From positions 62,001 to 126,000 of the forward strand of contig NZ_FMUX01000019.1 in the NCBI RefSeq assembly GCF_900101345.1: a stretch of 64,000 bases of DNA. Reading direction: 5' to 3'. Position 1 is the first letter of the stretch. Each line of letters begins with the position of its first letter. Position numbers and translations under genes: made by a program. The notes beneath the pieces were generated by a model. It saw nothing but the letters and a program-made list of their open reading frames with translations. It did not search any database and had not been told where the DNA came from. Source of the stretch: Desulfoluna spongiiphila. GTDB taxonomy: Bacteria > Desulfobacterota > Desulfobacteria > Desulfobacterales > Desulfolunaceae. Below are positions 17,943 through 27,083 of the stretch, in pieces.

Positions 17943-19007
17943 ATGTTTGATTTAACCATCAGAAAACGCCAGGATACCCTGGGCTGGACAGCGGTCCTGA
18001 TCTATTGCGGTGCCGTTGCCATGTCCCTTGTCTTGAGCGCCGGCATGCTGCTTTTTCAGGGCAATTCGCCCCTGGAGGGGCTTTGGCTCCTGCTCCAGGG
18101 CGCCTTCGGATCCTCCTATGCCATCGAGGACTGCCTGATCAAGGCGATCCCCATCTACCTCTGCTCCCTGGGGGTGGCCATTGCCTTTCGGCTTCAGATC
18201 TGGAACATCGGTGCCGAAGGCCAGTTTGCTCTGGGGGCCATCGGAGCCACCTGGGTGGCCATCACCTTTCCCGGCCACCCCTCCTGGGTGATGATCCCGG
18301 CCATGATGGCTGCGGCCTTTGTCTTCGGCGGGCTCTGGGGCGTGATTCCGGCGGTGCTGAAGTTAAAAGCAAAGGCCAACGAGATTATCGTGACCCTGAT
18401 GCTCAACTACATTGCCATCCTCTTTCTCGATTACCTGGTCTACGGGCCCTGGAAGTCCCCTGACAGCTACGGTTTCCCCATGACCCGGGAGTTTTCGGCA
18501 GGGGCCATCATCGGCAAGATCGGGGAGACCAACCTCAACTGGGGGCTCCTGATCTGCCTGCTCTCGGGCCTTGTGATCTATGTCTTTTTCCGGTTTACCC
18601 TCATGGGCTATGAACTCAAAGCCAGCGGTGAAAACGTTCGTGCCGCCCGGTACGCCCGGCTGCCCTACGAACGGCTGGTGATTATCTCCATGCTCCTCAG
18701 CGGTGCCTTTGCCGGCTGGGCCGGGTGCGTGGAGGCTTCGGCCACCCTCAACCGACTTCAGCCCACCATCATGGTGGGGTACGGATACACCGCCATCGTG
18801 GTGGCCTGGCTGGCACGCCTCAACCCCTTTTATATCGGGATCTCCTCGTTTCTCCTGGCCGGCCTCAGGGTGGGGGTGGAAAACCTCCAGCTGGAGCTCC
18901 AGGTACCGGCCGCCTTCGGTGAGATCATGGAGGGCCTTATCCTGTTGACCATCCTTGCGGGCACCTTTTTCGTCCATTACCGATTTACACGGAGGCAGCG
19001 GTCATGA
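17943..19007 (+). CDS. BMP-type ABC transporter permease (YufP/NupB-like)
   Basis: An inner-membrane subunit of about 354 residues with eight or more helices. It has the BPD_transp_2 pattern: NIGAEGQFALGAIGATW, LKAKANEIIVTLMLNYIAIL and the coupling loop ASGENVRAARYARLPYERL. The start is the ATG at 17943; the upstream frame is open to 17904 without a ribosome-binding site. The stop overlaps the next start (ATGA), so the two permeases are translationally coupled and should form a heterodimer. Confidence 0.9.
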   Translation: MFDLTIRKRQDTLGWTAVLIYCGAVAMSLVLSAGMLLFQGNSPLEGLWLLLQGAFGSSYAIEDCLIKAIPIYLCSLGVAIAFRLQIWNIGAEGQFALGAIGATWVAITFPGHPSWVMIPAMMAAAFVFGGLWGVIPAVLKLKAKANEIIVTLMLNYIAILFLDYLVYGPWKSPDSYGFPMTREFSAGAIIGKIGETNLNWGLLICLLSGLVIYVFFRFTLMGYELKASGENVRAARYARLPYERLVIISMLLSGAFAGWAGCVEASATLNRLQPTIMVGYGYTAIVVAWLARLNPFYIGISSFLLAGLRVGVENLQLELQVPAAFGEIMEGLILLTILAGTFFVHYRFTRRQRS

Positions 19008-19924
19008 CCCCCGATATCCTCATTCCCCTCCTGGCGGCGACGGTGCAGTCCGGCACCCCCATTCTCTTTGCCACCCTCGGAGCCATCTTCTGCGAAAAAT
19101 CAGGGGTCCTGAACCTAGGCGTGGAGGGCATCATGGCGGTGGGCGCCCTGGCGGGGTTTGCCGTCTCCTATGCCACGGGCAGCATCTGGCTCGGGTTTCT
19201 GGCCGGCGGGTTCGCCGGTGTGCTCATGGGAGGGATCCATGGCCTGGTGTGTCTGGGGTTCCTGGGAAACCAGGTGGTCTCAGGCCTGGCCCTTACCATT
19301 TTGGGGGTGGGGCTGGCCAATTACCTCGGCACCCCCCTGATCGGATTGAACGCCCCGGGATTCGTCCCGCTGGATGTCCCGCTCCTGGCCCGTGTCCCCT
19401 TTGTTGGGCCGGTTTTTTTTCAGCACGATGCCCTGGTGTACATCTCCTACGGGATCCCCGTAGGCATGTGGTATTTTTTCCGCAACACCCGGGCCGGGCT
19501 CCGGCTCCGGTCCGCAGGCGAAAACCCCGATGCCGCCCAGGCCGCAGGGATCAATTCCGTCAATTACCGATGGATGGGGGTGCTCTCCGGCGGATTTTTC
19601 ATGGGCCTCGGCGGGGCCTATCTCTCCCTTGCCTACACCCATATGTGGGCCAACCACCTCACCTCCGGGCGAGGCTGGATTGCCGTTGCCCTGGTGATTT
19701 TTGCCTTTTGGAACCCGATTCGGGCCGTGGCCGGGGCCTACCTCTTCGGCGGTGTGATGGCCTTTCAGTTCAGGCTCCAGGCTTCGGGGACCCATATCCC
19801 CTCCTCGTTTTTGCTGATGCTGCCCTACGTTCTGACCTTGAGCGTGCTGGTCTTTTCATCCTGGAAGGGGGGGAGCTCGGCCACGCCCCAGGCCCTGGGC
19901 GTCAACATCGAACCCGCGGATTGA
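19004..19924 (+). CDS. BMP-type ABC transporter permease (YufQ/NupC-like)
   Basis: The second permease subunit of the purine importer, 306 residues. It has an ILFATLGAIFCEKSGVLNLG N-terminal block, VEGIMAVGALAGF and the coupling loop SAGENPDAAQAAGINSVNYR. It overlaps the previous gene by four bases and is 83 bases ahead of gpt. Confidence 0.9.
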   Translation: MTPDILIPLLAATVQSGTPILFATLGAIFCEKSGVLNLGVEGIMAVGALAGFAVSYATGSIWLGFLAGGFAGVLMGGIHGLVCLGFLGNQVVSGLALTILGVGLANYLGTPLIGLNAPGFVPLDVPLLARVPFVGPVFFQHDALVYISYGIPVGMWYFFRNTRAGLRLRSAGENPDAAQAAGINSVNYRWMGVLSGGFFMGLGGAYLSLAYTHMWANHLTSGRGWIAVALVIFAFWNPIRAVAGAYLFGGVMAFQFRLQASGTHIPSSFLLMLPYVLTLSVLVFSSWKGGSSATPQALGVNIEPAD

Positions 19925-20007
19925 CCTTCAGGATGAAATTCATCTCTGAATTGTATATACTTGGATTTTTTACCAACCATTACCGATACGTAAATGTGGA
20001 GTGAAGC

Positions 20008-20499
20008 ATGAGCGATTCGTCCCGATACCAGAGACGCTACCCCATCTCCTGGGAGCAGCTGCACCGTGATGCCAAGGCCCTGGCCTGGCGTCTCCTTGAC
20101 ATGGACATCACCTGGAAAGGCATCGCCGCCGTGACCCGCGGGGGCCTTGTGCCCGCGGCCGTCATCGCCAGGGAGCTGGATATTCATTACGTGGAGACCA
20201 TCTGCATCTCCAGCTACACCTGGAAAGAGCAGGGCCAGGCCACCATCATCAAGCCCCTGCGGGACAGCGGGGAGGGCTGGCTCATTATCGATGACCTCGT
20301 GGACACCGGCAAGACCGCCCAGGTGGTGAGGAACATGCTTCCCGGTGCCCATTTTGCAACCCTCTACGCCAAGCCCGAGGGCAAGCCCCATGTGGACACC
20401 TTCATCACCGAAGTGGGCCAGGATACCTGGATTCTCTTTCCCTGGGACTCGGAGTCCTGCTTTGTGGAACCTTTAGTCGGGATGAATAAGAAAAAATGA
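20008..20499 (+). CDS. gpt: Xanthine-guanine phosphoribosyltransferase
   Basis: Transfers the ribose-phosphate of PRPP to guanine, xanthine or hypoxanthine, giving GMP, XMP or IMP and trapping the imported base. Its 163 residues are close to E. coli Gpt (152). VTRGGLVPAAVIAREL and the PRPP loop WLIIDDLVDTGKT are clear, and WILFPWD near the C-terminus matches the base-binding W-x-x-FPW motif of Gpt. It lies between the permeases and the ATPase gene of the same transporter, overlapping the latter by ATGA. This is strong evidence that the transporter carries a purine used by this enzyme. Confidence 0.92.
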   Translation: MSDSSRYQRRYPISWEQLHRDAKALAWRLLDMDITWKGIAAVTRGGLVPAAVIARELDIHYVETICISSYTWKEQGQATIIKPLRDSGEGWLIIDDLVDTGKTAQVVRNMLPGAHFATLYAKPEGKPHVDTFITEVGQDTWILFPWDSESCFVEPLVGMNKKK

Positions 20500-21986
20500 C
20501 ACAGCCTGCCAATACCGTCATCGCCCTTGAGGGGATCAGCAAATCCTTTGGAGCCGTTCACGCCAACCGGGATATCTGCCTGTCCATCCGTCAGGGCACG
20601 GTCAAGGCGCTCCTCGGGGAAAACGGGGCGGGCAAGAGCACGCTCATGAGTATCCTGGCAGGGCGTCTGCAACCCGATGCCGGGCGCATTGTCGTGGACG
20701 GCGTGCCCCGCCGGTTCGCTTCGGCCAAGGATGCCATCGATGCCGGTATCGGCATGGTCTATCAGCATTTCAAGCTGGTGGAGTCCATGACCGTTGCCGA
20801 AAACGTCTTCCTCGGCCAGGAGGGCGGACGCCTTCTCAAGCCGCGGGAGATGGAGGCCACGGTGAATGAGCTGGCCCAGTCCCACAGCCTGGATATCGAC
20901 CCCGCCGCCAGGGTGGCGGATCTCTCCATGGGCGAAAAGCAGCGGGTAGAGATCTTGAAGCTGCTTTTGAGAAAGAGCCGGATCCTCATCTTTGATGAGC
21001 CCACGGCCGTGCTCACCCCCCAGGAGGGGGACCAGCTCTTCAAGGCCCTGGCCCTGATGGCCGAACAGGGCAAGTCCATTGTCTTTATCAGCCACAAACT
21101 GGGGGAGGTGATGCGTGTGGCCGATGAGGTGGCTATCTTGAGGAAAGGGCAGGTCATCGAGGAGAAGGGCATCGAAGAGGTGACCTCCCAGGATGAGCTG
21201 GCCTGCATGATGGTGGGCAAAGAGACCTTTCTTTCCGTGGTGAAAAACGAGGTGGCAGAAGGGGACGTGGTCCTGGATGTCAGGGAGCTGGCCGGAAACG
21301 GCTTGGGCGGCGTCTCCCTTACCGTGCGCCGCGGCGAGATCCTCGGCATCGTGGGGGTGGCCGGAAACGGTCAGAAACCCCTTGTGGAGACCATCTGCGG
21401 CCTTCAGGTACCGGAGCGGGGTGCCATCACCATCCTGGGCAAAAGCTGGAAATCGTTTTTTTCCCGGAGGAAACACCGGGAGACCTTGAGCTATATCCCC
21501 GAGGATCGCATCGGCCTTGCCACCTGTCCGTCCATGAACCTTGCGGACAACTTCCTGCTGACCACCCGCAAGGGCTTTCGGCGGGGGCCCTGGCTGAGGC
21601 GCAAACGGGTGGAGAGCGAATCCAAAAATGTGGTGGACCGGTTCAGTGTCCTGCCCGGGCTCCTCTCGTCCCAGGCCCGTCACCTCTCCGGTGGCAACCT
21701 TCAGAAGCTGGTTCTGGGCCGGGAGTTTTTCCGGGACCCGGGGCTCATCGTGGCCGAGCAGCCCACCCAGGGCCTCGATATCGCCACGGCCAAGGCCATC
21801 TGGGATCACCTGGTGTCGGCGCGGGAAAGCGCCGGTATTCTCCTGGTCACCGGTGACCTGAACGAAGCCTTTTCCCTGTCGGACCGCGTGGCCGTGATGT
21901 TTGAAGGGGAGATCGTGGATGTTTTCGACGTCTCGGACACCGACAAGCGCGAGCGTGTCGGGTTGATGATGGCAGGGGCTGCCTGA
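20496..21986 (+). CDS. BMP-type ABC transporter ATPase with two nucleotide-binding domains (YufO/NupA-like)
   Basis: Energises the purine importer. Its 496 residues hold two fused nucleotide-binding domains. Domain 1 (about 1-240) is intact: Walker A GENGAGKST, signature LSMGEKQ, Walker B ILIFDEPTAVLTP. Domain 2 (about 255-490) has the family's degenerate Walker A (GVAGNGQKP), signature LSGGNLQK and Walker B LIVAEQPTQGLD, so it probably serves mainly as a structural or regulatory site. It is the last gene of the operon and is coupled to gpt by overlap. Confidence 0.92.
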   Translation: MTQPANTVIALEGISKSFGAVHANRDICLSIRQGTVKALLGENGAGKSTLMSILAGRLQPDAGRIVVDGVPRRFASAKDAIDAGIGMVYQHFKLVESMTVAENVFLGQEGGRLLKPREMEATVNELAQSHSLDIDPAARVADLSMGEKQRVEILKLLLRKSRILIFDEPTAVLTPQEGDQLFKALALMAEQGKSIVFISHKLGEVMRVADEVAILRKGQVIEEKGIEEVTSQDELACMMVGKETFLSVVKNEVAEGDVVLDVRELAGNGLGGVSLTVRRGEILGIVGVAGNGQKPLVETICGLQVPERGAITILGKSWKSFFSRRKHRETLSYIPEDRIGLATCPSMNLADNFLLTTRKGFRRGPWLRRKRVESESKNVVDRFSVLPGLLSSQARHLSGGNLQKLVLGREFFRDPGLIVAEQPTQGLDIATAKAIWDHLVSARESAGILLVTGDLNEAFSLSDRVAVMFEGEIVDVFDVSDTDKRERVGLMMAGAA

Positions 21987-22293
21987 TCCCTATCCCTTTT
22001 GAACACTCCCGGTTTTTTCAGTCATAAGGGCGTGCCCGGTGCCTTTGCCGGGCGCGCCTTTGTCATATGCCCCCCACGCCCATGACGGGTGTGTGTGGGC
22101 CCTTTCCCTGCGCCACCTTCCGGTGGCCGTGATTCCCTTGCTGTTCGCTGTCGGGCTGGACGGCATGCCGTGGTTGTGAGATCATGGTCCAGATGTTCCA
22201 TGTCCCTGATACACCTCCTTTATCAAATCCTTCCTTTGTCTTTTTTGCCGGTTGACACCTTGGAGAACAATTCCAACCTCAAGGGGGTTCTTT
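21987..22293. other. Intergenic region with operon terminator
   Basis: GGCGTGCCCGG (22029-22039) pairs with CCGGGCGCGCC (22048-22058), followed by TTTGT, and probably ends the purine operon. The rest, 22060-22293, shows no gene and no clear promoter for the diguanylate cyclase. Confidence 0.55.
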
Positions 22294-23382
22294 ATGAAGA
22301 CCACAAACCTGACCCTGCTTAAACAACTGAAGTTTTCGCCCCATGAAATCGAGCGTCGCAAGGAGTACCTGGATATCGATGAGCCCAGCAGAGAGGCGCT
22401 CGTCTCAATGAGGGGTGTTGTCAGGGCCAATATTGACAACATTGTGGAGCGTTTTTATGACCGGATTCTGTCCTTTGACGAGATGGACCGTGTCATTGGC
22501 GATGCGGAAACCCTGCACCGGCTCAGGAACTATCAACGGCAGTATATTTTAAGTATGTTCGACGGGGAGTACAGTGAAGATTATGTCCACTCACGGCTTC
22601 GCGTCGGGGTCGTACACAAACGCATCGGTGTGGACCCGAAGTACTACGTGGCGGCCATTTTTGTTTTAAAGGACGTGTTGTGCAAGCTTGTGGATGACAT
22701 CTCCGAGGAAAAATGTGAGGTGTGCAGAAAAAACAAGTCGGCCATCGACAAGTTGATTATGTTTGACCTGCTGCTTGCCTTTGATACCTACATTTTCAGC
22801 CTGATGACCGAAGCGCAGCGAAGCAACGACGAGCTGGAGACGTACACCGATTCCCTTGAAGAGGTGATCGCAGAGCGCACCAGGCTGCTGGTGGAGCAGG
22901 CCAGAAATGACGGGCTTACCGGGTTGTTGAATCAGCGCGCCTTTTATTCCGAGTTGAAAAAAGAGCTGTTACGGGGCCAGAGGCGGAACCACGCCGTTGT
23001 TCTTGTCTATTTTGACCTGGACGGGTTCAAGGCCTTAAACGACGAACAGGGCCATACCCGCGGGGATGAGGTCCTTGTTGCCGTGGGCGATGCCATGCGG
23101 GAGACCCTCCGGGAAACCGAAGTGATGGCACGGTACGGCGGCGATGAGTTCTGCATCGTTTTGTCGGATATCACTCTGGAGAACACCGAGGGCGTCTGCC
23201 GGCGCTTGTGCGAATCGATCGAACAAAAAACAAAGGGGACCGGGGTGACCTGCAGCATGGGGGTGGCCGCCTCGACCCCCGAGGAGAGTACGGATGTAAA
23301 CTCCCTTGTGAAGGCTGCGGACAAGAAGATGTATGAAGCCAAAAAGGAACCCGGCTTTTCGATCAAGATACCGGAGGCCTGA
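22294..23382 (+). CDS. Globin-coupled diguanylate cyclase
   Basis: An oxygen- or redox-sensing enzyme that makes c-di-GMP from GTP. It starts at the ATG behind AAGGGGG; 362 residues. Residues 5-160 are a globin-coupled sensor domain whose proximal heme ligand is His-108 in VVHKRIGVDPKYYV, matching the H-x-RIGx-P-x-W/Y pattern of DosC-type proteins. A helical linker follows, with a cysteine pair (CEVC, about residues 145-148). Residues 200-350 are the GGDEF domain, with NDGLTGLLNQRAF and an intact RYGGDEF (about 282-286), so it should be active. The upstream inhibitory site reads RETE instead of RxxD, so product inhibition may be weak. No membrane segments are seen. Confidence 0.88.
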   Translation: MKTTNLTLLKQLKFSPHEIERRKEYLDIDEPSREALVSMRGVVRANIDNIVERFYDRILSFDEMDRVIGDAETLHRLRNYQRQYILSMFDGEYSEDYVHSRLRVGVVHKRIGVDPKYYVAAIFVLKDVLCKLVDDISEEKCEVCRKNKSAIDKLIMFDLLLAFDTYIFSLMTEAQRSNDELETYTDSLEEVIAERTRLLVEQARNDGLTGLLNQRAFYSELKKELLRGQRRNHAVVLVYFDLDGFKALNDEQGHTRGDEVLVAVGDAMRETLRETEVMARYGGDEFCIVLSDITLENTEGVCRRLCESIEQKTKGTGVTCSMGVAASTPEESTDVNSLVKAADKKMYEAKKEPGFSIKIPEA

Positions 23383-23570
23383 CCGCCAGGTGGGATGAAA
23401 AAGGGCGTGTGTAAGAACCCGGGGAATTCCGGGTGCTCCCTGAAGAAAAATGTGATACGTACCTCAGGCGTTTGACACGGTTGTCACTGATCTTCGGTGG
23501 GTTACCCTGCATCAGGAGATTGTGACGGGGATGAAAAGAATCACTTGGGTGATATGGAGCTGTTTGTTTT

Positions 23571-24641
23571 ATGGTGTTGGCTGGTGTGCGATGTGTGATG
23601 AAGGGGTTGATGGGGCTGGTGCTGGTAGCCATGCTGACCGGGGCGGGGGCTTCAACGGTGTGTGCCGGGGGTGACTCGGCCGTTATTTTTATGTACCACA
23701 GGTTCGGGGACGCGCGGTTTCCATCCACCAATATCCGGATGGATCAGTTCAAGGAACATCTGGCGTATCTGGAGGAAAACGGGTTTCATGTGGCCCCCCT
23801 TGACGAGGTGGTGGCGTCTCTCAAAAGCGGGGACAAGCTCCCTGAAAAAACCGTTGCCCTGACCATGGACGATGCCTATGCCAGCGTGTATGAGCATGCC
23901 TGGCCCCTTTTGAAAGAGAAAGGCTGGCCCTTTACCGTGTTTGTGGGCACGGAGGGCGTGGACAAAGGCTACAACGATTACATGACCTGGGGACAGATGC
24001 GGGAACTCAAAAAGGCCGGGGTGCAGTTTGCCAACCATACGGCCACCCATCCGCACATGACCGAGAAGGCGCCTGAAGAGACTGAGGAACAGTGGCTTTC
24101 ACGGCTCAAGGTCGACGTGCTCAAAGCCCAGGAACGGCTGGATGAAGAGCTGGGGACCTGTCCGCGGATGCTGGCATACCCGTACGGGGAATACAACACA
24201 AAGGTGGCTGATCTGGTTGCCGAACTCGGCTTTATCGCCTTTGGCCAGCACTCGGGGGCGGCGGGGTCCACCACCGACTTCAGGGCGGCCCCCAGGTTTC
24301 CCATGTCGGAGACATACGGGACCCTTCGGTCGTTTCGGACCAAATCAAGGTCCCTTGCCCTTCCCGTGGTGTCCATGACACCCTGGGACCCAGAAACCAC
24401 GGACCGGCAACCTGAACTGGAGGTTTTCCTCGGGCCCGGCGATGCCCTCTGGAACGAGCTGAGCTGCTACGTCTCCGGCCAGGGCAGGGTGGACATCGAG
24501 TGGGTGGTTCCGGGAAAGCAGTTCAAGGTCCGGGCCAAAGAGCCCTTTTCCGTGGGAAGGCATAAGTACAACCTGACGGTTCCTGCCAAAAACCGCAGGG
24601 CCTATCACTGGTTTTCCAGGCAGTGGATTGTCCGCGAGTAG
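23571..24641 (+). CDS. Exported polysaccharide deacetylase (NodB-homology)
   Basis: Removes N- or O-acetyl groups from an extracytoplasmic polysaccharide. Residues 1-31 form a signal peptide. The NodB domain follows: VALTMDDAY carries the Asp pair of motif 1, FANHTATHPHM the metal His pair, and MLAYPYGEYN motif 3. About 110 C-terminal residues form an extra beta-rich region (from about residue 240), perhaps carbohydrate binding. The start at 23571 has GGAG eleven bases upstream; an ATG at 23598 is also possible. It follows the diguanylate cyclase by 188 bases, which fits a c-di-GMP-controlled matrix polysaccharide, though no synthase is adjacent. Confidence 0.82.
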   Translation: MVLAGVRCVMKGLMGLVLVAMLTGAGASTVCAGGDSAVIFMYHRFGDARFPSTNIRMDQFKEHLAYLEENGFHVAPLDEVVASLKSGDKLPEKTVALTMDDAYASVYEHAWPLLKEKGWPFTVFVGTEGVDKGYNDYMTWGQMRELKKAGVQFANHTATHPHMTEKAPEETEEQWLSRLKVDVLKAQERLDEELGTCPRMLAYPYGEYNTKVADLVAELGFIAFGQHSGAAGSTTDFRAAPRFPMSETYGTLRSFRTKSRSLALPVVSMTPWDPETTDRQPELEVFLGPGDALWNELSCYVSGQGRVDIEWVVPGKQFKVRAKEPFSVGRHKYNLTVPAKNRRAYHWFSRQWIVRE

Positions 24642-25364
24642 GTCGGACGGTCCGTGCCGCGGGTTCCGGGGCAGGTCTCCGGGACCCGTTTTTTCAGGGC
24701 CCGGGATTGAAGAGACGCGCCACGACAACATCGTGTAGTGCAACGAAAGCGAGTGGATACATCTTGTATGCCGCCGCCGTTTGAAGACTTTTTCAAAGAC
24801 CCTCAAAAAGAGTTTGCCAGAGGGGGCCATCTCATGTATTATTCGCCCCAAAAAAAGCGGGGTAACATGAGTACATGTCATAATTGCCCCGAACCCAATC
24901 CGGATCTTCCGGATTTTTTTGTACCCCAGATGCATCACTGATATGTGGGCCGGTTTTTTCCCGGAGACGGAGAAAGGGCTTAGGACCCCATTTTCAGAGG
25001 ATGCCGACACAACCTGAACAAGGCTTCAAGGACCGGGGGGGAACCCGGCCCCGCACGACCTGCCTTCTGCATCCCCACACCCCGGAAATGATCCCAGCGG
25101 TACTGGGCATTTTTGTATTCGGACGTTGTTACCGAAAGGGTGTCGTGTATTCAGGAGCTGGTGAAGGCGAGAGAAACCGATTTTCGGTGCCGCAACGAGT
25201 TGAGCTGTGCATGGTGATTTGATTTTATTCCAATGGGATAAAGACGTTGCCGTCGGGGCCTGGGTCGTTTCGTTCGTCTCATCCGTATCCTAAGGAAGGT
25301 GCGTGTTTTTACCCTGTGGGCTTCGGTCTTTTTTTTACACATCCGCTTTTTGGAGGTAACTTCC
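24642..25364. other. 723-base region upstream of guaB, with hairpins only
   Basis: A terminator-like hairpin follows the deacetylase gene at about 24659-24695 (CGGGT..ACCCG then TTTTTT). A second one, AATCCGGA (24897-24904) with TCCGGATT (24908-24915) then T residues, lies mid-region, and a weak CCCAG/CTGGG pair lies near 25093-25107. Short open frames here have no ribosome-binding sites or recognisable domains. No known riboswitch seen. Confidence 0.45.
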
Positions 25365-26828
25365 ATGAAAACCATTCCGCCGGAACAAGCTTTTTCCTTT
25401 GATGATGTCCTTCTGATTCCCAACTACTCCGATGTGCTCCCCAACACGGTGGACACAACCACGCGCCTGACCCGCAACATCACACTGAACATTCCTTTGC
25501 TCAGCGCGGCCATGGACACCGTCACCGAATCCCGTGCCGCCATCAGCATGGCACGATCAGGCGGCATCGGCATCATTCACCGCAACATGCCCATTGAGCG
25601 GCAGGTGATCGAAGTCAACCGCGTCAAGAAGTCCGAGAGCGGCATGATCATCGACCCGGTAACCGTCAGGCCCGAGGCCACCATCTACGAAGTGAACAAG
25701 CTCATGCGGCATTACCGGATCTCAGGGGTGCCCGTCACCGTGGGTGAGCAGCTGGTGGGCATCGTCACCAACCGCGACCTTCGGTTCGAGACCAACCTCG
25801 AGCGAAAGATCTCCGAGGTCATGACCGCAGAGAACCTCGTCACCGTCCCCGAAGGCACCACCCTTGAAGAATCCAAAGCCCTCCTGCACAAGCACCGCAT
25901 CGAAAAGCTCCTCGTTGTAAACCCCGAAGGCAAACTCTCCGGCATCATCACCACCAAAGACATCGAGAAGGTCAAGAAATACCCCAACGCATGCAAGGAC
26001 AGCATCGGCCGTCTGCGCGTGGGGGCTGCCATCGGTGTGGGCGAGGACATGATGGAGCGCGCCGAAGCCCTGCTCAAGGCCGGAGCCGACGTGCTCTGCA
26101 TCGACACCTCCCATGGCCACTCCAAAAACGTCATCGATGCCGTCATCACGCTGAAGGCCACCTTTGACTCCGTGGAGATCATCGCAGGCAACGTGGCCAC
26201 CGCCAAAGGGGCCCAGGCCCTGGTGGACGCAGGGGTTGACGCCATCAAGGTAGGGATCGGTCCCGGTTCCATCTGCACCACCCGCATCGTCTCCGGCTGC
26301 GGGGTTCCCCAGCTCACCGCCATCTCCAACTGCAAGGCCGTTTCCGACCGCACCGGTGTGCCCCTCATCGCCGACGGCGGGATCAAGTTCTCAGGCGACA
26401 TTGCCAAGGCCATCGGCGCAGGCGCCCACAGCGTCATGCTCGGCGGGGTCCTGGCCGGCACCGAAGAGAGCCCCGGGGACACCATCATTTACCAGGGCCG
26501 AAGCTACAAGGTTTACCGCGGCATGGGCTCCCTTGAAGCCATGCAGTCCGGCAGCAAGGACCGGTATTACCTGGGCGAAGACGAAGAGAACGAAAAACTG
26601 GTCCCCGAAGGGATCGTGGGACGCGTTCCCTACAAAGGCTCCCTGGTGGAGAACATCTTCCAGCTCATCGGTGGCCTCAAGGCCGGTATGGGCTACGTGG
26701 GGTCACGTACCATCGAAGAACTCCGCGAGATGGCACGTTTTGTCCGCATCTCCAACGCAGGCTTGAGAGAGAGCCACGCCCACGACGTGATCATCACGGA
26801 AGAGGCGCCCAACTACCGCCTCGAGTAA
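25365..26828 (+). CDS. guaB: IMP dehydrogenase
   Basis: Oxidises IMP to XMP with NAD, the committed step to guanine nucleotides. It starts at MKTIPPEQAFSFDDVLLIP behind TGGAGG (25351-25356), giving 487 residues. The TIM barrel is interrupted by a CBS pair (about residues 95-205: VTVRPEATIYEV, GIVTNRDLRF, GIITTKDIEK). The catalytic loop is GPGSICTTRIVSGCGVPQ with the nucleophilic Cys, and DGGIKFSGD and the flap YRGMGSLEAM are present. It ends in two hairpins. It adds to the salvage genes at 15042-21986 in supplying XMP. Confidence 0.97.
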   Translation: MKTIPPEQAFSFDDVLLIPNYSDVLPNTVDTTTRLTRNITLNIPLLSAAMDTVTESRAAISMARSGGIGIIHRNMPIERQVIEVNRVKKSESGMIIDPVTVRPEATIYEVNKLMRHYRISGVPVTVGEQLVGIVTNRDLRFETNLERKISEVMTAENLVTVPEGTTLEESKALLHKHRIEKLLVVNPEGKLSGIITTKDIEKVKKYPNACKDSIGRLRVGAAIGVGEDMMERAEALLKAGADVLCIDTSHGHSKNVIDAVITLKATFDSVEIIAGNVATAKGAQALVDAGVDAIKVGIGPGSICTTRIVSGCGVPQLTAISNCKAVSDRTGVPLIADGGIKFSGDIAKAIGAGAHSVMLGGVLAGTEESPGDTIIYQGRSYKVYRGMGSLEAMQSGSKDRYYLGEDEENEKLVPEGIVGRVPYKGSLVENIFQLIGGLKAGMGYVGSRTIEELREMARFVRISNAGLRESHAHDVIITEEAPNYRLE

Positions 26829-26847
26829 GGGCTTGCCAAGGTTCAGG

Positions 26848-26927
26848 AAAAAGGGCTGTTTGTGCCCTTTTTCCAGTGGCCCCTTAAGTCAGTTCAAGGC
26901 CCCCTCCCATGCGGGAGGGGGCCTTTT
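26848..26927 (+). terminator. Tandem terminators after guaB
   Basis: The first hairpin is AAAAAGGGC with GCCCTTTTT (about 26848-26872). The second is GGCCCCCTCCC (26898-26908) with GGGAGGGGGCC (26913-26923), then TTTT. Confidence 0.8.
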
Positions 26928-27083
26928 CTGTTCCCGGCCGGAGCAGCGGATAAAAAGGGTTGCAACAGGGCCCCATTGGCGATATTCCTGACTCTGCCGT
27001 TGCCTTCCCCAGCAGGGCTGGGCAGGCTTCCGGCGAAATGTAAGCACCCCCAACAACCTCCATACATCCCGACATACGAGACC

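Noticed and set aside
16709..17959. Antisense 416-codon frame opposite the purine-binding protein gene
   Set aside because: It is fully explained as a shadow of the BMP-family gene, which has a signal peptide and a Shine-Dalgarno site.
24738..24941. Small open frame upstream of guaB
   Set aside because: It lacks a ribosome-binding site, contains the arms of a terminator-like hairpin, and shows no recognisable pattern.
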